DNA of 21,929 nt from Parachlorella kessleri (taxonomy: Eukaryota > Chlorophyta > Trebouxiophyceae > Chlorellales > Chlorellaceae), in assembly GCA_001598975.1 (NCBI GenBank), contig BBXU01002984.1, positions 1 through 21,929 of the forward strand, read 5' to 3'. Both the position numbers and the translations under genes were made by a program. Under the pieces are notes generated by a model. The model ran no database searches. It was not told the origin of the DNA and saw only the letters and a list, made by a program, of their open reading frames with translations. Within the stretch, counting starts at the first letter, position 1; each line of letters begins with the position of its first letter. Of this stretch, positions 1-10,210 are shown one piece after another.

Positions 1-324
1 AGGAAGCCATTATGTGGACCACACAGAAGCCGCTCAGCTAGGGGTGCTCACCAACCAACTCCCGTCACCAGCCAACTCCTGAACCCGACACGGACCAGGG
101 ACAGGGTAGAGAAGAGCCAGAAGGGTGACTGCACGTAGCGCTTGCTGGCCCTCGGCCAGGCGCGGCAGGGGGTGCCGGCTGCCCCAGCCGATGACAAACA
201 ACAGCCCAGCCAGGCCCCCTCATTGCTGGGTCTTGCCCCTTTCTGAAATCCTCACTCACTCCCCAGGCAGGCGCTCACACTGCTCGCCACAAGGTGCATT
301 CCCCACCACAGCGGGCGCCCTCAC
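1..324 (-). other. Intron of the TBC gene (partial)
   Basis: The sequence beyond the donor at 323-324 (CAG|GTGAGG on the minus strand) shows no continuation of the TBC domain in any frame. It is read as part of an intron running off the window edge. Confidence 0.6.
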
Positions 325-3265
325 CTGACCAGTTCCTTCACGTGGAAGATGGTGCGCTGGATGCCTGGCTGCGCGTAGGTGTAGTGGTCCTGGATGCCGT
401 CCAGCAGCTTGCATAGGCACCAGTAGCTGTCTGCCTCCACCTCCAGCATCTGCGGGCAGGATCCAAGGGACCAGGGAATCCAGCTGTGGGTACCACGTGA
501 TACCATCACAAGCACCTGTAGCTGTCGGCCTCCACCTCCAGCATCTGCGGCCAGGATCCCAGGGATCGGGGAATCCAGCTGTGTCTACTGAGCGCTTCAT
601 ACGGTCCCCACACAGGGATGGTAAACCCCACTATCCCCTGAACCTGCCATTTGTACAAAGCCATGGGGCACAGTCATGGTTAGTCAGGTACCACTGAAGA
701 AGCCCCTATATGATCCGCACCCACCCACACCCATCCACCCATCCACCACGCTTGTAACCCAACACACCTGGTCATCGGTGATGGCGTCCTGCTGCCAGGT
801 GTCCATGGGGGCATAGTCATAGTAGTCACTCATGAAGACCGCCAAGAAGGGCGTCACGAGGTCATTGATGCCCTGCACATACCCGCTGGCTGGATGCCTG
901 CGTGGCAACCCACAAACACTCAAGGAACCCCGCCAAGAAAGGCGTCACCAGCTGGAGGGGTGTGCAAATGCACCCCCGGGCGCAGGCAGGCACAGCTCTT
1001 GTCACAGCAGGCTCAACCGATGCATGATCAGCGACACCCAGGGGCGGTGATACAGTGACCCCGGAACGGTGGTTCAGTGACCCCGGGACGGTGATTCAGT
1101 GACCCCTGGCGGTACCTGATGCCCCAGATATAGAGTATCCGCTCCAGGCTCTTCTGCAGCCGAGACTGGTGGAAGAAGGGCACCCCGGGGGCGGTGCGCG
1201 GCACATCCACCGCCACCTGCAAGCCCGGGAGACACATTTTGTTGCACACTGACCCACCTACAAACCCCCCAGGAGACTCACCCTGTCGCACATTACGCCC
1301 AGCGCAGAGCAACATGCCTTGCCCTGTTGAGCGGGCAGCCAATGTCAACCACACGACCAGACGTGCCCTCCTGCATGTCCTGAGACCTGTCTCCAAATTG
1401 CTCCGTGATGCCTCGTTGCTTGATGTAGATAAGACTCCAAGACAAAGACTGCTGTCAGACTAATGCACGGTCGGCCTCCCACAGCCTTGCGGCGAGCAAC
1501 TTGGCCACAGTGGTTTTGCCCCACTCTTTCATTGAAGCAGCAGATCCCCACAGTCTCCACGCAAGCAGCACATCGCCACAAAAAGAACAACTGAGGTCTG
1601 CTGGCCCCATGCACATCTAGCTGCATGTGCTGTTATGTCATGTATTACACTACCAAATAATACCTGCCGCAGGGCCCCCAGTTCCTCTTCTGATGACCGA
1701 GAGCTGCTGGCAATGTCGTAGTAATCAGGTACCATATCCCTACAACCATTGAGACAGGGGCAGGACGGTGCTTTGATGCAACAGACGACACAAAGCATCT
1801 AGACTACATGGAAGCGCATATGCGATTATATGGAACAGAACCCACCTCGTGGCACCACGTGGCCTGCAAACCAGCTTGCATAATGGTCCAGACCATGGCC
1901 ACGCCTGCAAGTCATCCATCCTCCACGCAACTCTCGCTCTGTATACTTGCACTGCGTGGTGCTGCCTCTTAGGCCCCGGAGTTGTGAACTGTGAGCTTGT
2001 GCGCCCCACCTGTATTCTTGCCGCTTGCGCGCCAGAATCTGCTGCCGCCTGTCTCTACTGGGCGGCAGGTAGCCAAGTAGCAGCCGCCAACAGAGGGAAC
2101 GCAGGTGTGGAGGGATGCCACTCCAGCTCAGCTCTCGGAGGGCTTCCAGGTCCGCCTGCAGTAAGCGACACAGTGTCAGACACCTCCAAGTGAGGCATGT
2201 AGGGCTCATTTGTTGCGCACTACCCTCAGGCACAGGTGCGCGGGGATGCGGCCAAACTCAACTCGCAAAGAGCTGCAAATAACTCGGGCTCATTTATGAA
2301 GGGTGCCGCAACCCTTTCAACGGTGACCAGAGCCACTCTCAAGCCTTGTAGGGCTCAAGAAACACTCACCACTTGCTCCCCCAGTATCTTGTTGAACTTG
2401 GTTATCCGTGTGTTGCTCATGCTACGCAGCGGCGCAACCATGACAAGGTCTTCCTGCGATGCCTGCCCGCTGGGTACAGCATGGCCCTCGCTGCCTTGGG
2501 AGGACCCCCGCCTGCTGCTGCTGCTTACGCTTGCTGTATTGCTGCCTGCTGGTGCTGCTGGTGCTAACGGCGGGCCCACAGCCTGGGGCGAGCCGCCGCC
2601 TAGTCCTGCGGACGCTGCTGCTGCTGTTGTTGGGCTGTGCTCCTGCACTCCATACAAGTAGCCACAGTTCTTACAAGCTTCACTTATCAACAACGCCGGT
2701 CGAAAAAGCACTATATCACAAGGAGTGCAGTTGAGTGATGTGTTATCAGGTGTTGCACATGCAGGCTGGACGCCTACCCTACCTGTGGCCTGATGCCTGG
2801 GGCTGCTGGGGATGGTAGGGACCCAGCTGCCCGCCCTGCACTGCTCTGGACAGCTCCCTCCCCTGTTTCGCTCCTGGCCTTGCGGGAGAGCTTGATGGTG
2901 CCGGGAAAGCTGCCCCTTCCGAACAAGCTACAACACAATAGTGAAGGCAAGGAACGTTAGGGAGGGAACCCTTCAGTCGATAGCTGTGACGCCACCGCAC
3001 TGATCACCCACCTGCGGACCCCTGGGAAACCGCTGCTAGCGTTCTGGTCCCCCTTATCACCCTTCATCTCTCCATGTACTGCGATACCAGTGTCCTTGAG
3101 TGGGTGCGCTTCAACGCCAATTAAGTCCGGTGTCAATAAACCAGAGACTTTCTTCACTGTGTTTCCTATGCACATCCCTGGAGTCTTAGCATGAGTCTTG
3201 ACAGTCCTCTTAGCTTGCCACGCACAGCAGGCGCGCGCAACCACCAGCTTGCTCTGTCTAGACAT
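325..3265 (-). CDS. TBC-domain Rab GTPase-activating protein, Gyp1/TBC1D22-like (3' end outside window)
   Basis: Predicted GTPase-activating protein for Rab/Ypt GTPases in membrane traffic. Exons in transcript order (minus strand): 3265-3012, 2927-2783, 2642-2370, 2155-2010, 1739-1664, 1216-1116, 897-768, 449-325; all joins keep phase. Exon 2 carries a plant-like N-terminal motif (LFGRGSFPGTIKLSRKA). Exon 3 is a Ser/Ala-rich linker ending SNTRITKFNKILGEQV. The TBC domain begins at ELSWSGIPPHLRSLCWRLL. Both catalytic fingers are present: Arg in VAVDVPRT (exon 6) and Gln in SGYVQGIND (exon 7). Exon 8 holds ADSYWCLCKLLDGIQDHY. The C-terminal half of the domain is not in bases 1-324, which read as intron, so the gene continues off the left edge. 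The start is uncertain: ATG at 3265 is in frame, but ATG at 3067 gives the short N-terminus expected for plant homologues. The substrate Rab is not deducible. Confidence 0.88.
418..583. repeat. Imperfect direct duplication copying an exon start and its splice acceptor
   Basis: Bases 418-488 and 513-583 align over 71 bp with six mismatches, offset 95 bp. The left copy contains the first 32 bases of TBC exon 8 and its acceptor (CTGCCCGCAG on the minus strand). The right copy lies inside the upstream intron and keeps an acceptor-like CTGGCCGCAG followed by codons for MLEVEADSY. It then reaches an in-frame TGA within a few codons, so it would be a poison or decoy acceptor if used. Confidence 0.85.
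719..749. repeat. Short (CCAC/CCAT)n low-complexity tract
   Basis: A run of CCAC and CCAT units lies in the intron downstream (minus strand) of TBC exon 7, close to its donor. It is simple sequence with no assigned role. Confidence 0.6.
839..952. repeat. Second exon-derived partial duplication in the TBC gene
   Basis: About 20 bp at 839-858, inside TBC exon 7, recur with one mismatch at 930-949, inside the preceding intron. The offset is 91 bp and similarity decays on both flanks. It resembles the 95-bp duplication next to exon 8, but shorter and more diverged. Confidence 0.6.
1045..1109. repeat. Three-copy 22-bp tandem repeat next to a splice donor
   Basis: Units begin at 1045, 1067 and 1089 with consensus CGGTGATTCAGTGACCCCGG. 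A truncated fourth start (CGGTAC) at 1110 overlaps the donor of TBC exon 6 (GT at 1115-1114 on the minus strand). The repeat therefore begins a few bases inside the intron. Confidence 0.85.
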
Positions 3266-3542
3266 GTCTGTACTCTTGCTCGCAAACTGCAAAAAATATA
3301 AAGAGTTTACCTCATCCCTACAAGCTAAAAGCTTGTCGAGCCTTCGCGGGCTGGTCAAACCGATGGCTGGCACCTCTGAGCAAGGTCACGGCTGATCCTT
3401 GCTTCAATTATTGAACAATACACTCGACTTCAGTTCGAAAACAAGGCAGGGGAGCGGACGGAGGAGCAAGAATTCGTGGGTGCCTTCCCTCAAGTCAACT
3501 TTTCAGCACTGCAACACAGCTAGAACCCAGCTACTCAGCTAG
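3266..3542. promoter_or_regulatory. Probable divergent promoter region, TBC / kinesin
   Basis: Two genes start head to head around this AT-richer interval, so it should contain 5' UTRs and promoters for both. A TATA-like ATATAAAG lies at about 3297-3304, roughly 240 bp before the kinesin ATG. No transcription start can be placed. If the TBC start is really 3067, the shared region is larger. Confidence 0.45.
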
Positions 3543-6500
3543 ATGAACCCATACCAGCAGCCCAACGGGGGTGTGCCGCCTCAGTTCCCGCAAGGCCAGA
3601 CCGGCTATGGCGCAGCCCAACAGGCGTTTCCGGCGTACCCGCCCTATCCCGCACAGCCTGGTATGCTAGCACAGTTCCAACAGCCCATCAGGTAGGGACA
3701 GACGAGAAATATATCTCTTCACACGTTGCTCTGGGATTGCTTCGTTGTAACAACTGATTTTGCACTTTCACTGGTTGCCGGCGCGGCCTTGGCTAGTTAC
3801 TTGTGAGCGTAGCCAAATGTACCTTACCTCTTACAGGCTCGCTCGCTATCCTGGCGATGCCCTCCATGGTGGCCCTCCCATGGCGCAACAGCAGCAGCAA
3901 CAGCAACAATACCAGATGCAAGCTGCTCAGTTCCCAGGCGCAGGCTTGCCAGCAGCGCCCTACGGCCAGAGAGGCCCGTTGCAGCCCCAGCTCAATCCTG
4001 TGGGGCGACCAGGGCAAATGCCTGTGCAGCCCATGGCTGTACCTCCGGGCTATGGTGGCCATGTGCAGCAGCCTCCGTATGGGCAACCATTGGTGGCAGG
4101 TCATAGCAGAGCCATGTCTGCTGGAGGCAATAGCTGCGGCCAGTACAGCGGGGTAGTGTTGCAGCAGGGCCAGCAGCGCCCAAGCATGCCATCATCTGCT
4201 GTAGCGACTCCACAACCTGTGCCTGGCTCTGGTATGGCAACACCAGCTCATCCCCACCAGCCACAGCAGCCACTCGTCAACAGCGGGAGCAGCAGTATCT
4301 TCCTAGCACAGCCCATCCCGGCGCCCCCAGGCATTGTGTTGCCAGACTCTTTGCTGTCCCCAGGGTCGCCAGGGAGTTTGAGGCAGCCAGCATCCCCTGG
4401 CAGCAGGGTACATTCTGCATCCGCAGCGCAGCAGGGGACGCATCTGGGCTCCCAACAACTGTTCAATAACCAACAAGCGCACCAGCAGCAGCAGCAGCAA
4501 CAGTTGGTGCCGCTGGGCCGGGGTGGCATTAGGAGTCGGCCACTCTCTGGCCAGCAGCAAGGAACCATGGGCGGTGGAATAGGGGCTCGAGCAGGGCCAG
4601 GGATGGCAGCAGGCAATGGTGGTTTTGTAGACCTGGGCAGTCTTGGGTCTGGTCCCTTACGGACGGGCAGTGGCGGCCTTCCGCCTAAAGGTCTGAGCCG
4701 TGCAGGCAGCGCCGGCAGTGCCCACAGCCTGGCAAACAGCACGCGGGGAGGTGGCATGGGTGGTGGTGCGGATAGCGGGCAACGCCAACGAGGGGGCCTC
4801 AGTGGCGGTGGTAGGCTGGGCAGCGGTGGTGGCAGCGGTGGTGGCAAGGGCTTCGGGTCGGCCCCAGCCAGCAGAGTGGGATCGGCAGGCAAGAAGAGCA
4901 CAGGCCGGGAGCTTAATGAGTACGATAACATAAAGGTAAGTTGTTGGAGCGCTTCATGGGACACTGGTGGCAGTGATGTCTGCCACCCATGTCGCTGTGA
5001 ATGGGCAGGCGGGGTAGGCAGGCTGGCATTATGGGTGCTGTGCCTGAAGCGAAGCTGGCCAGCGCACTGAGGATGTTTTGATCCACAAAGCACAGTCTAC
5101 CAAAGGGTAGGGTACACTTGCACCTTGTGGTAACTGTGGATGCAGGTGGCAGTTAGGGTCCGACCTCCCAATGCTCAGGAGCTGGCTCGCGCTGACCAGC
5201 AGGCCTTGTTCATCAACCCCAATGATTATCGCCAGATTCAGCTGGCAGTGCCAGGTGAAGCCCTACTGGCTCTGTCTTTTGTAAGGCAGCTCAGCACCTA
5301 TGCAAATGGTTAAGTAAGTGCAACGCGCAGTGCCCACCTTGTTCGGTGTTGGATGCACCAGCACACATACCTAGCGGAAGCTGGAAAGCGTTCAGGTTAT
5401 AATTTCCCTGCACTGCCAAAGCACACCTCTGCAATGTGCTTGCAGCTGCCAATGGGCTAGCTGCCACCCGCACCTTCACCTTCCATGCCTGCCTCAGCCC
5501 CACCTCGCGCCAGCAGGATGTTATTCGCCTTTGCGGCATAAACCAGCTGCTGGATGCTGCCTTGGATGGCTTCAACACCACCATCATGGCCTACGGGCAG
5601 ACAGGATCTGGCAAGACCTACACCATGAGCGGTAAGCAGCTGTGGATCGTGAACGTAGTTCAGGTGGTAGCAGACAGCGCTGCAAGCTGCCTGTGACCTA
5701 GTCAGATACCGTGCTGAGATATGCAGCAGCCAGCAATCCCCCAGCTATAACTCATTGCACCCTTGCACTTTGGCTGGGCTTGTGCCCTAGAGGGTTAACC
5801 CACATACCCTTCTCCCATGTCTTTGAGATGCAGGACATGAAGACGTCATCATGGATGATGGATACCTGGGCGACACGGATGATGGAATCATGACTCGCTC
5901 TGCTGCCTACTTGTTCGAGCAGATGCAGCGTCGCAATGACGGCTGCAAGTATAGTTTCAGGTGATGCACCATATCTGTGGGGTTGGAAAATAGGTGTCGT
6001 GTTATTGCACAGAAAGGGCTGCAGCATTGGGTAAGCACGGCATGAGGTGGAGCTTTCTGTGCCTTCGAAGCACTGATGTTACATATGTGAGCCCTCACTT
6101 GCATGCAAGTGAGGCTTGGGAAGGACGGGCGCGTCATGCATAGGCATGCACCTCAATTGACACCCACCCCACTGGCCAGCTGGATAGAAAGGCTCTCTTA
6201 TGCTGCAGGGTGTCGTACCTTGAGATTTACAACGAGGCAGTCTATGATCTGCTCAAGTTTGACAAGAAGCAGTTGCAGGTATGTCACACCATTCCTGCGC
6301 TTTGGATGTGTTGCATGCCACTGCCGACCTGTCTCTGCAGCATAGGTGGTCTTGCCTGCGTGCACAAAACCCAACATACCCCCCTGGCCGCTCCTTCATC
6401 GTGTACAGCATCCATATAGCTCAAGGTTCGGTATGTGTTATACTCTAGGTGCGGTGGGATGCTGTCAAGGGCTTCCATGTGCCAGACCTCTTCCTGAAGG

Positions 6501-9500
6501 AATGCGCCACCCTGGAGGACCTACTTAAGGTACAGTGATCTTTCTCCTGAAATGCTGCCATTACCATCGTTCGTTGCTGATCCTGATTGCTTGGGAACTG
6601 TCGAGGTATTTGAACCGCATCCCTGACCCACTGCAGGGTTGGTTATCGTATGGCTTTAACAAGGCTTGCCACTCCTTCACTTGCCTGCTGGTCCACGCAA
6701 CATGATCCAATGCTGCGTCCCTACCCCCATCCTGTCTGGGAGTGCTGTCAGTGATTGCTATCGGTTTACCTGCACTTCCAACTCCCTGCAGGCCATATCG
6801 CGTGGCATGCGCCACCGCCGCGTGGGTAGCCATGAGCTGAACCTGGAGTCTAGTCGCAGCCACTCCATCATGACCATCTACTGCGACTGCACGCCCCTGC
6901 GGGAGGATGACCATGAGTTTGGCACAACCCGCTTTGGCAAGGTAGGCCTGCGACCAGACCGCAGGGCAGCGACGGCTTGCGTGCATGCCAAATGCAAGCG
7001 AAGTACACTTAACTGCTTGGGCTGTCATCCAAGCAGATGCACAAAACTAGCTGGGGTAAACTTCTTCCCATGTAAAATCTTGCATAGCATATCTGTAGGT
7101 CTCCCTCGTTGACCTGGCAGGCAGCGAGCGTGTTCGGGACAGCAAGTCTAGTGGGGAGACATTAAAGGAGACCACCAACATCAACCGCTCACTGTTCATG
7201 CTTGGCAAGGTGAGTAACATGCCCTACGTATTTGAATGTCTACTTTACTGGTGTGTAGAAGGTCTGCTGTTGTGGGATGACATCATGTGATGCCGCGCAA
7301 GGTTGCTGTCAACGAAGGTCTTGTCTTGGCTGCTCTTTTCTGGACCTGAGAGGTAGGCCTTTGTTATCAGGGAACAAGTGAAGCACATCCCGGCCGGGCG
7401 GTGCTGGCTGCAGCTGCCGTAGGCCAGCTTTACTTAACATGTCTTGTTCCGCTACAGGTGATTGCCGCCCTGGCTGAGGGTGCCCAAGGCGCCCGCGTGC
7501 CATATAGGGAGTCCAAGCTGACCAGGTAAGATATCCTTCCACCAATTGCCGTAGAGAACACCTAATGCCTACAGCGTCTGTGTGATGTAGGTGGAGAGTG
7601 CTCTGGTGGCATGCGACTGCGGCCCTGCTGCTACGGTTAAACCTGTGTTCCGCTCCTTGTAATGAATCTGCAGGCTGCTCATGGACTCGCTGGGTGGCTC
7701 CAGCCTGTCGTTAATCATAGCCTGCTGCTCACCCAGCGTGGCACATGTGGAGGAGACGCTGAGCACGCTGACGTATGCCTCACGGGCAAAGAACATACGG
7801 AATCAGCCCATACAGCAGGTGCGGGGAACGAAGGCATGAAGCAGAATCGCCGGGGGCTGAACAGAGCAAGATGGGCATCACACAGCGTTCTGTGTGTAGG
7901 GACGGTGAAAATATTCTGATCTGCGAGTCCCTCAGGCAGTGCGAGTGGGTCAAGCATGTAGATAGGCACAAAGTAAGGCTTGTGTATTTGCCAGAGCATG
8001 AACCCACACATGTAAAACAGCGCATGCTATCAGCACGCATTCACATTCTTAGTTTGACACATGCTCTTCTGCCGCTGCCACGGCAGGTGGATCCTCAGGA
8101 GGCTGCAATCTCAGCGCTGAAGCGGGAGCTGCGGCTGCTGCGATCCGAAAATGCCTACCTCAGGGAGCAGCTCTTCCAAGCCAACATGCCACGGGCACCC
8201 GGCACGCTCCCTACCACAGCACCTGGCTCCCGCCTGCCCACAGCGCCCGGAACCGCTAGCGGCCACAGGCACAGCGGCGACGGCTCAGCTGCCTTCCCAG
8301 CTGGCTCAGTGCCGCCATTGGCTCTCAATGGTGGAACCGGGGTGGGAAGTCTTGCTGCACTGGATCAAGCCAGCAAGACTTCGCATGGCGCACCTCAACC
8401 AGTGGCAAGCGGAGCACCCGGTGTGCCTACCGGCACAAGCAGGGGCCCCAGTAGGCCGCCATCTGCCTCGGCTGGCGGTAGCAATGCCGCCCCGGCGGCA
8501 AGCGCGGGGCCAGCAGGGGCGGCGCTCTCGGCGGCGCAGGCCAGCAGCATCACGTCGGAGGAGCTGCTAAGGAGGCTGCTGGTGAGAAAAGCGTGCATGA
8601 GGAGTTACTAGGATATCCATGGAAGTAGCTGGCTTTTCATTGTGCGGCCTGGGTGCTGAAGCTTACCCTTGAGCCGCAACAGTAAGCTCAGTTGGACTTC
8701 CCCGCAGAGGGTGGGGTCTGCTGGGACTGGTTGTTATTCGCAATGGGTACATGTTAGTGTTTTGCTGAATTTGCCTGCACCTTGAAGCTGCAGGAGACAC
8801 AGCGGATGCTAGTCCAGTTTAGCAAAGAAAACGACCGTTTGTCTGGAGAGAATGACCGGCTTAGGACTGGCAAGAACCTGGTGGCAACAGACTACCAAGG
8901 TGGGCTGTGACGGTCGAGGGAGAGTTGGGGTCTGTTTGCGCGTGTGAGACTAGGAGGAGGGGAGCCTTGAGGGGTTGCGAATACAAGTAGTGACTATGGT
9001 AATGGGGACTCCAGAGAGGCAGGGTGGCTGAATGTGCGTAGGTTGCTCAGGGTTCCAGAGGTTGGTGCCAGGGGGGAAGTTGGTGCAGCATTTAACAAAG
9101 CCTTCGAAAATTTAGGTTGCATTGGCTTGTGGCAACAATCATCAGCTGGCTGTCAATTTCATGCTGAATCCATGCCGAAGCAACACCTAACAGCAGCATG
9201 CCTGCATTGCTCAACACGCTATTGCAGGTGCTTTGGAGGAGGTGGAGTGGCTGCGCACCAAGCTGGAGTCCCTGGAGACCAGCCTGCTGCGCGCATCGCT
9301 GGACGCAACCGGCATTGTAACAGCCGCGCGCGGCGGGAAGCCAGCACGGCAGGCCCCAGATGCCGTTTCAGAAGAAGGGAACCCTGTCGCGGGGGCCAAA
9401 GATGGTGGTGTGGAGGGTGAGCCGCCAGGAGCAGCGGGGCAGGGTGTTAGCGGCAACCCAGGTGGCATAGATGTTGGTGCGGTACTCAACGCCGCTTTGG

Positions 9501-10210
9501 CGGCAGTGGCCACTGCAGACCCACAGGAAAGCTTGCCAGGGGCATCCCCCAAGGCGCTGATGGCGACTGCACCTCAGCATGCGCAGCATCCGCAGCAGGA
9601 CTTGGAAGGACAGCCTCCTGCCTCAGCGGGCGGTCCAGCGCAGCTCAACTTTTTGGATGGGGGCCTGTGGACTGGAGGCCCGGGAGAGCCAGAAGGGGAT
9701 GTCGATGCTGCTGCCAGCTTGTCAAGTGGCACTGGCAGCCCAAGCAAGGCACCACTGATCGCACCAGAGCTGCTACAGGATCCCAGCGAGCTCACTCTTG
9801 TGCCAGGGCCCCTGCCCATGTCGGGCCCTGGACAGAATGAGGTCTTGCAAACAACAGCTCCACTGGCAGCAGCGCTGGACGCAGCCCACACTAGGTCCTC
9901 TGACGGGCTTGAGGGCGGGGAGGGCTTTCTGCCAGCTGGAGAAGCTGCCGTAGATCCTTCAGACGAGGAGGCTCTTGATGGGTTGACGGAGGATGCCAAT
10001 CCAGTTGCCCCTGCTGGTGCTTTCACCGCTCAGCTGCTAGGGCCATCATTGGCGCCAGCGGGGACCGCAGCAGCTGGAGATGTGGGCGATGGCAAGGCAG
10101 CCAAGGCACCGCTATCTCTGTTAGTGGAGGCAGAGACGGGCGTCACTGCCTTTGTCACACTTGGACCTGCTGGTGCCAATCCCACTGCCAAATTGGGCAA
10201 GCAACCTTGA
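3543..10210 (+). CDS. Kinesin with N-type neck linker and long N-terminal extension, possibly kinesin-16/KIF12-like
   Basis: Microtubule motor ATPase, about 1292 residues. Exons: 3543-3691, 3837-4935, 5146-5254, 5446-5631, 5834-5960, 6209-6278, 6449-6529, 6792-6941, 7099-7209, 7458-7525, 7674-7818, 8087-8581, 8794-8899, 9228-10210; every join keeps phase. An in-frame TAG directly precedes the ATG. Residues 1-411 are Gln/Gly/Pro/Ser-rich, with polyQ at 67-74 and 266-272. The motor spans about 412-755: [10 protein letters not shown] start, P-loop GQTGSGKT near 503-510, switch I NLESSRSH near 624-631, switch II DLAGSER near 662-668, and [23 protein letters not shown] then forms a neck-linker-type junction, typical of plus-end-directed motors. 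Coiled coil is likely at 770-799 and 923-993. The tail from about 994 is disordered, rich in Ala, Pro and Gly. All ATPase motifs look intact. The subfamily is a tentative call; cargo is unknown. Confidence 0.93.
3889..3911 (+). repeat. CAG/CAA repeat encoding polyglutamine (first tract)
   Basis: CAA and CAG codons in kinesin exon 2 encode eight glutamines at about residues 67-74. The tract mixes CAG and CAA. Confidence 0.85.
4483..4503 (+). repeat. CAG repeat encoding polyglutamine (second tract)
   Basis: Seven glutamine codons, mostly CAG, at about residues 266-272 of the kinesin N-terminal extension. It is purer in CAG than the first tract and so more likely to vary in length. Confidence 0.85.

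Noticed and set aside
4248..5093. 281-codon minus-strand open frame, Pro/Leu-rich
   Set aside because: It is antisense to kinesin exon 2, whose Gly/Gln-rich codons leave the opposite strand open. It has no domain or splice context.
9574..10026. 150-codon minus-strand frame, Ser/Pro/Ala-rich
   Set aside because: It is antisense to the kinesin C-terminal tail, a low-complexity shadow.
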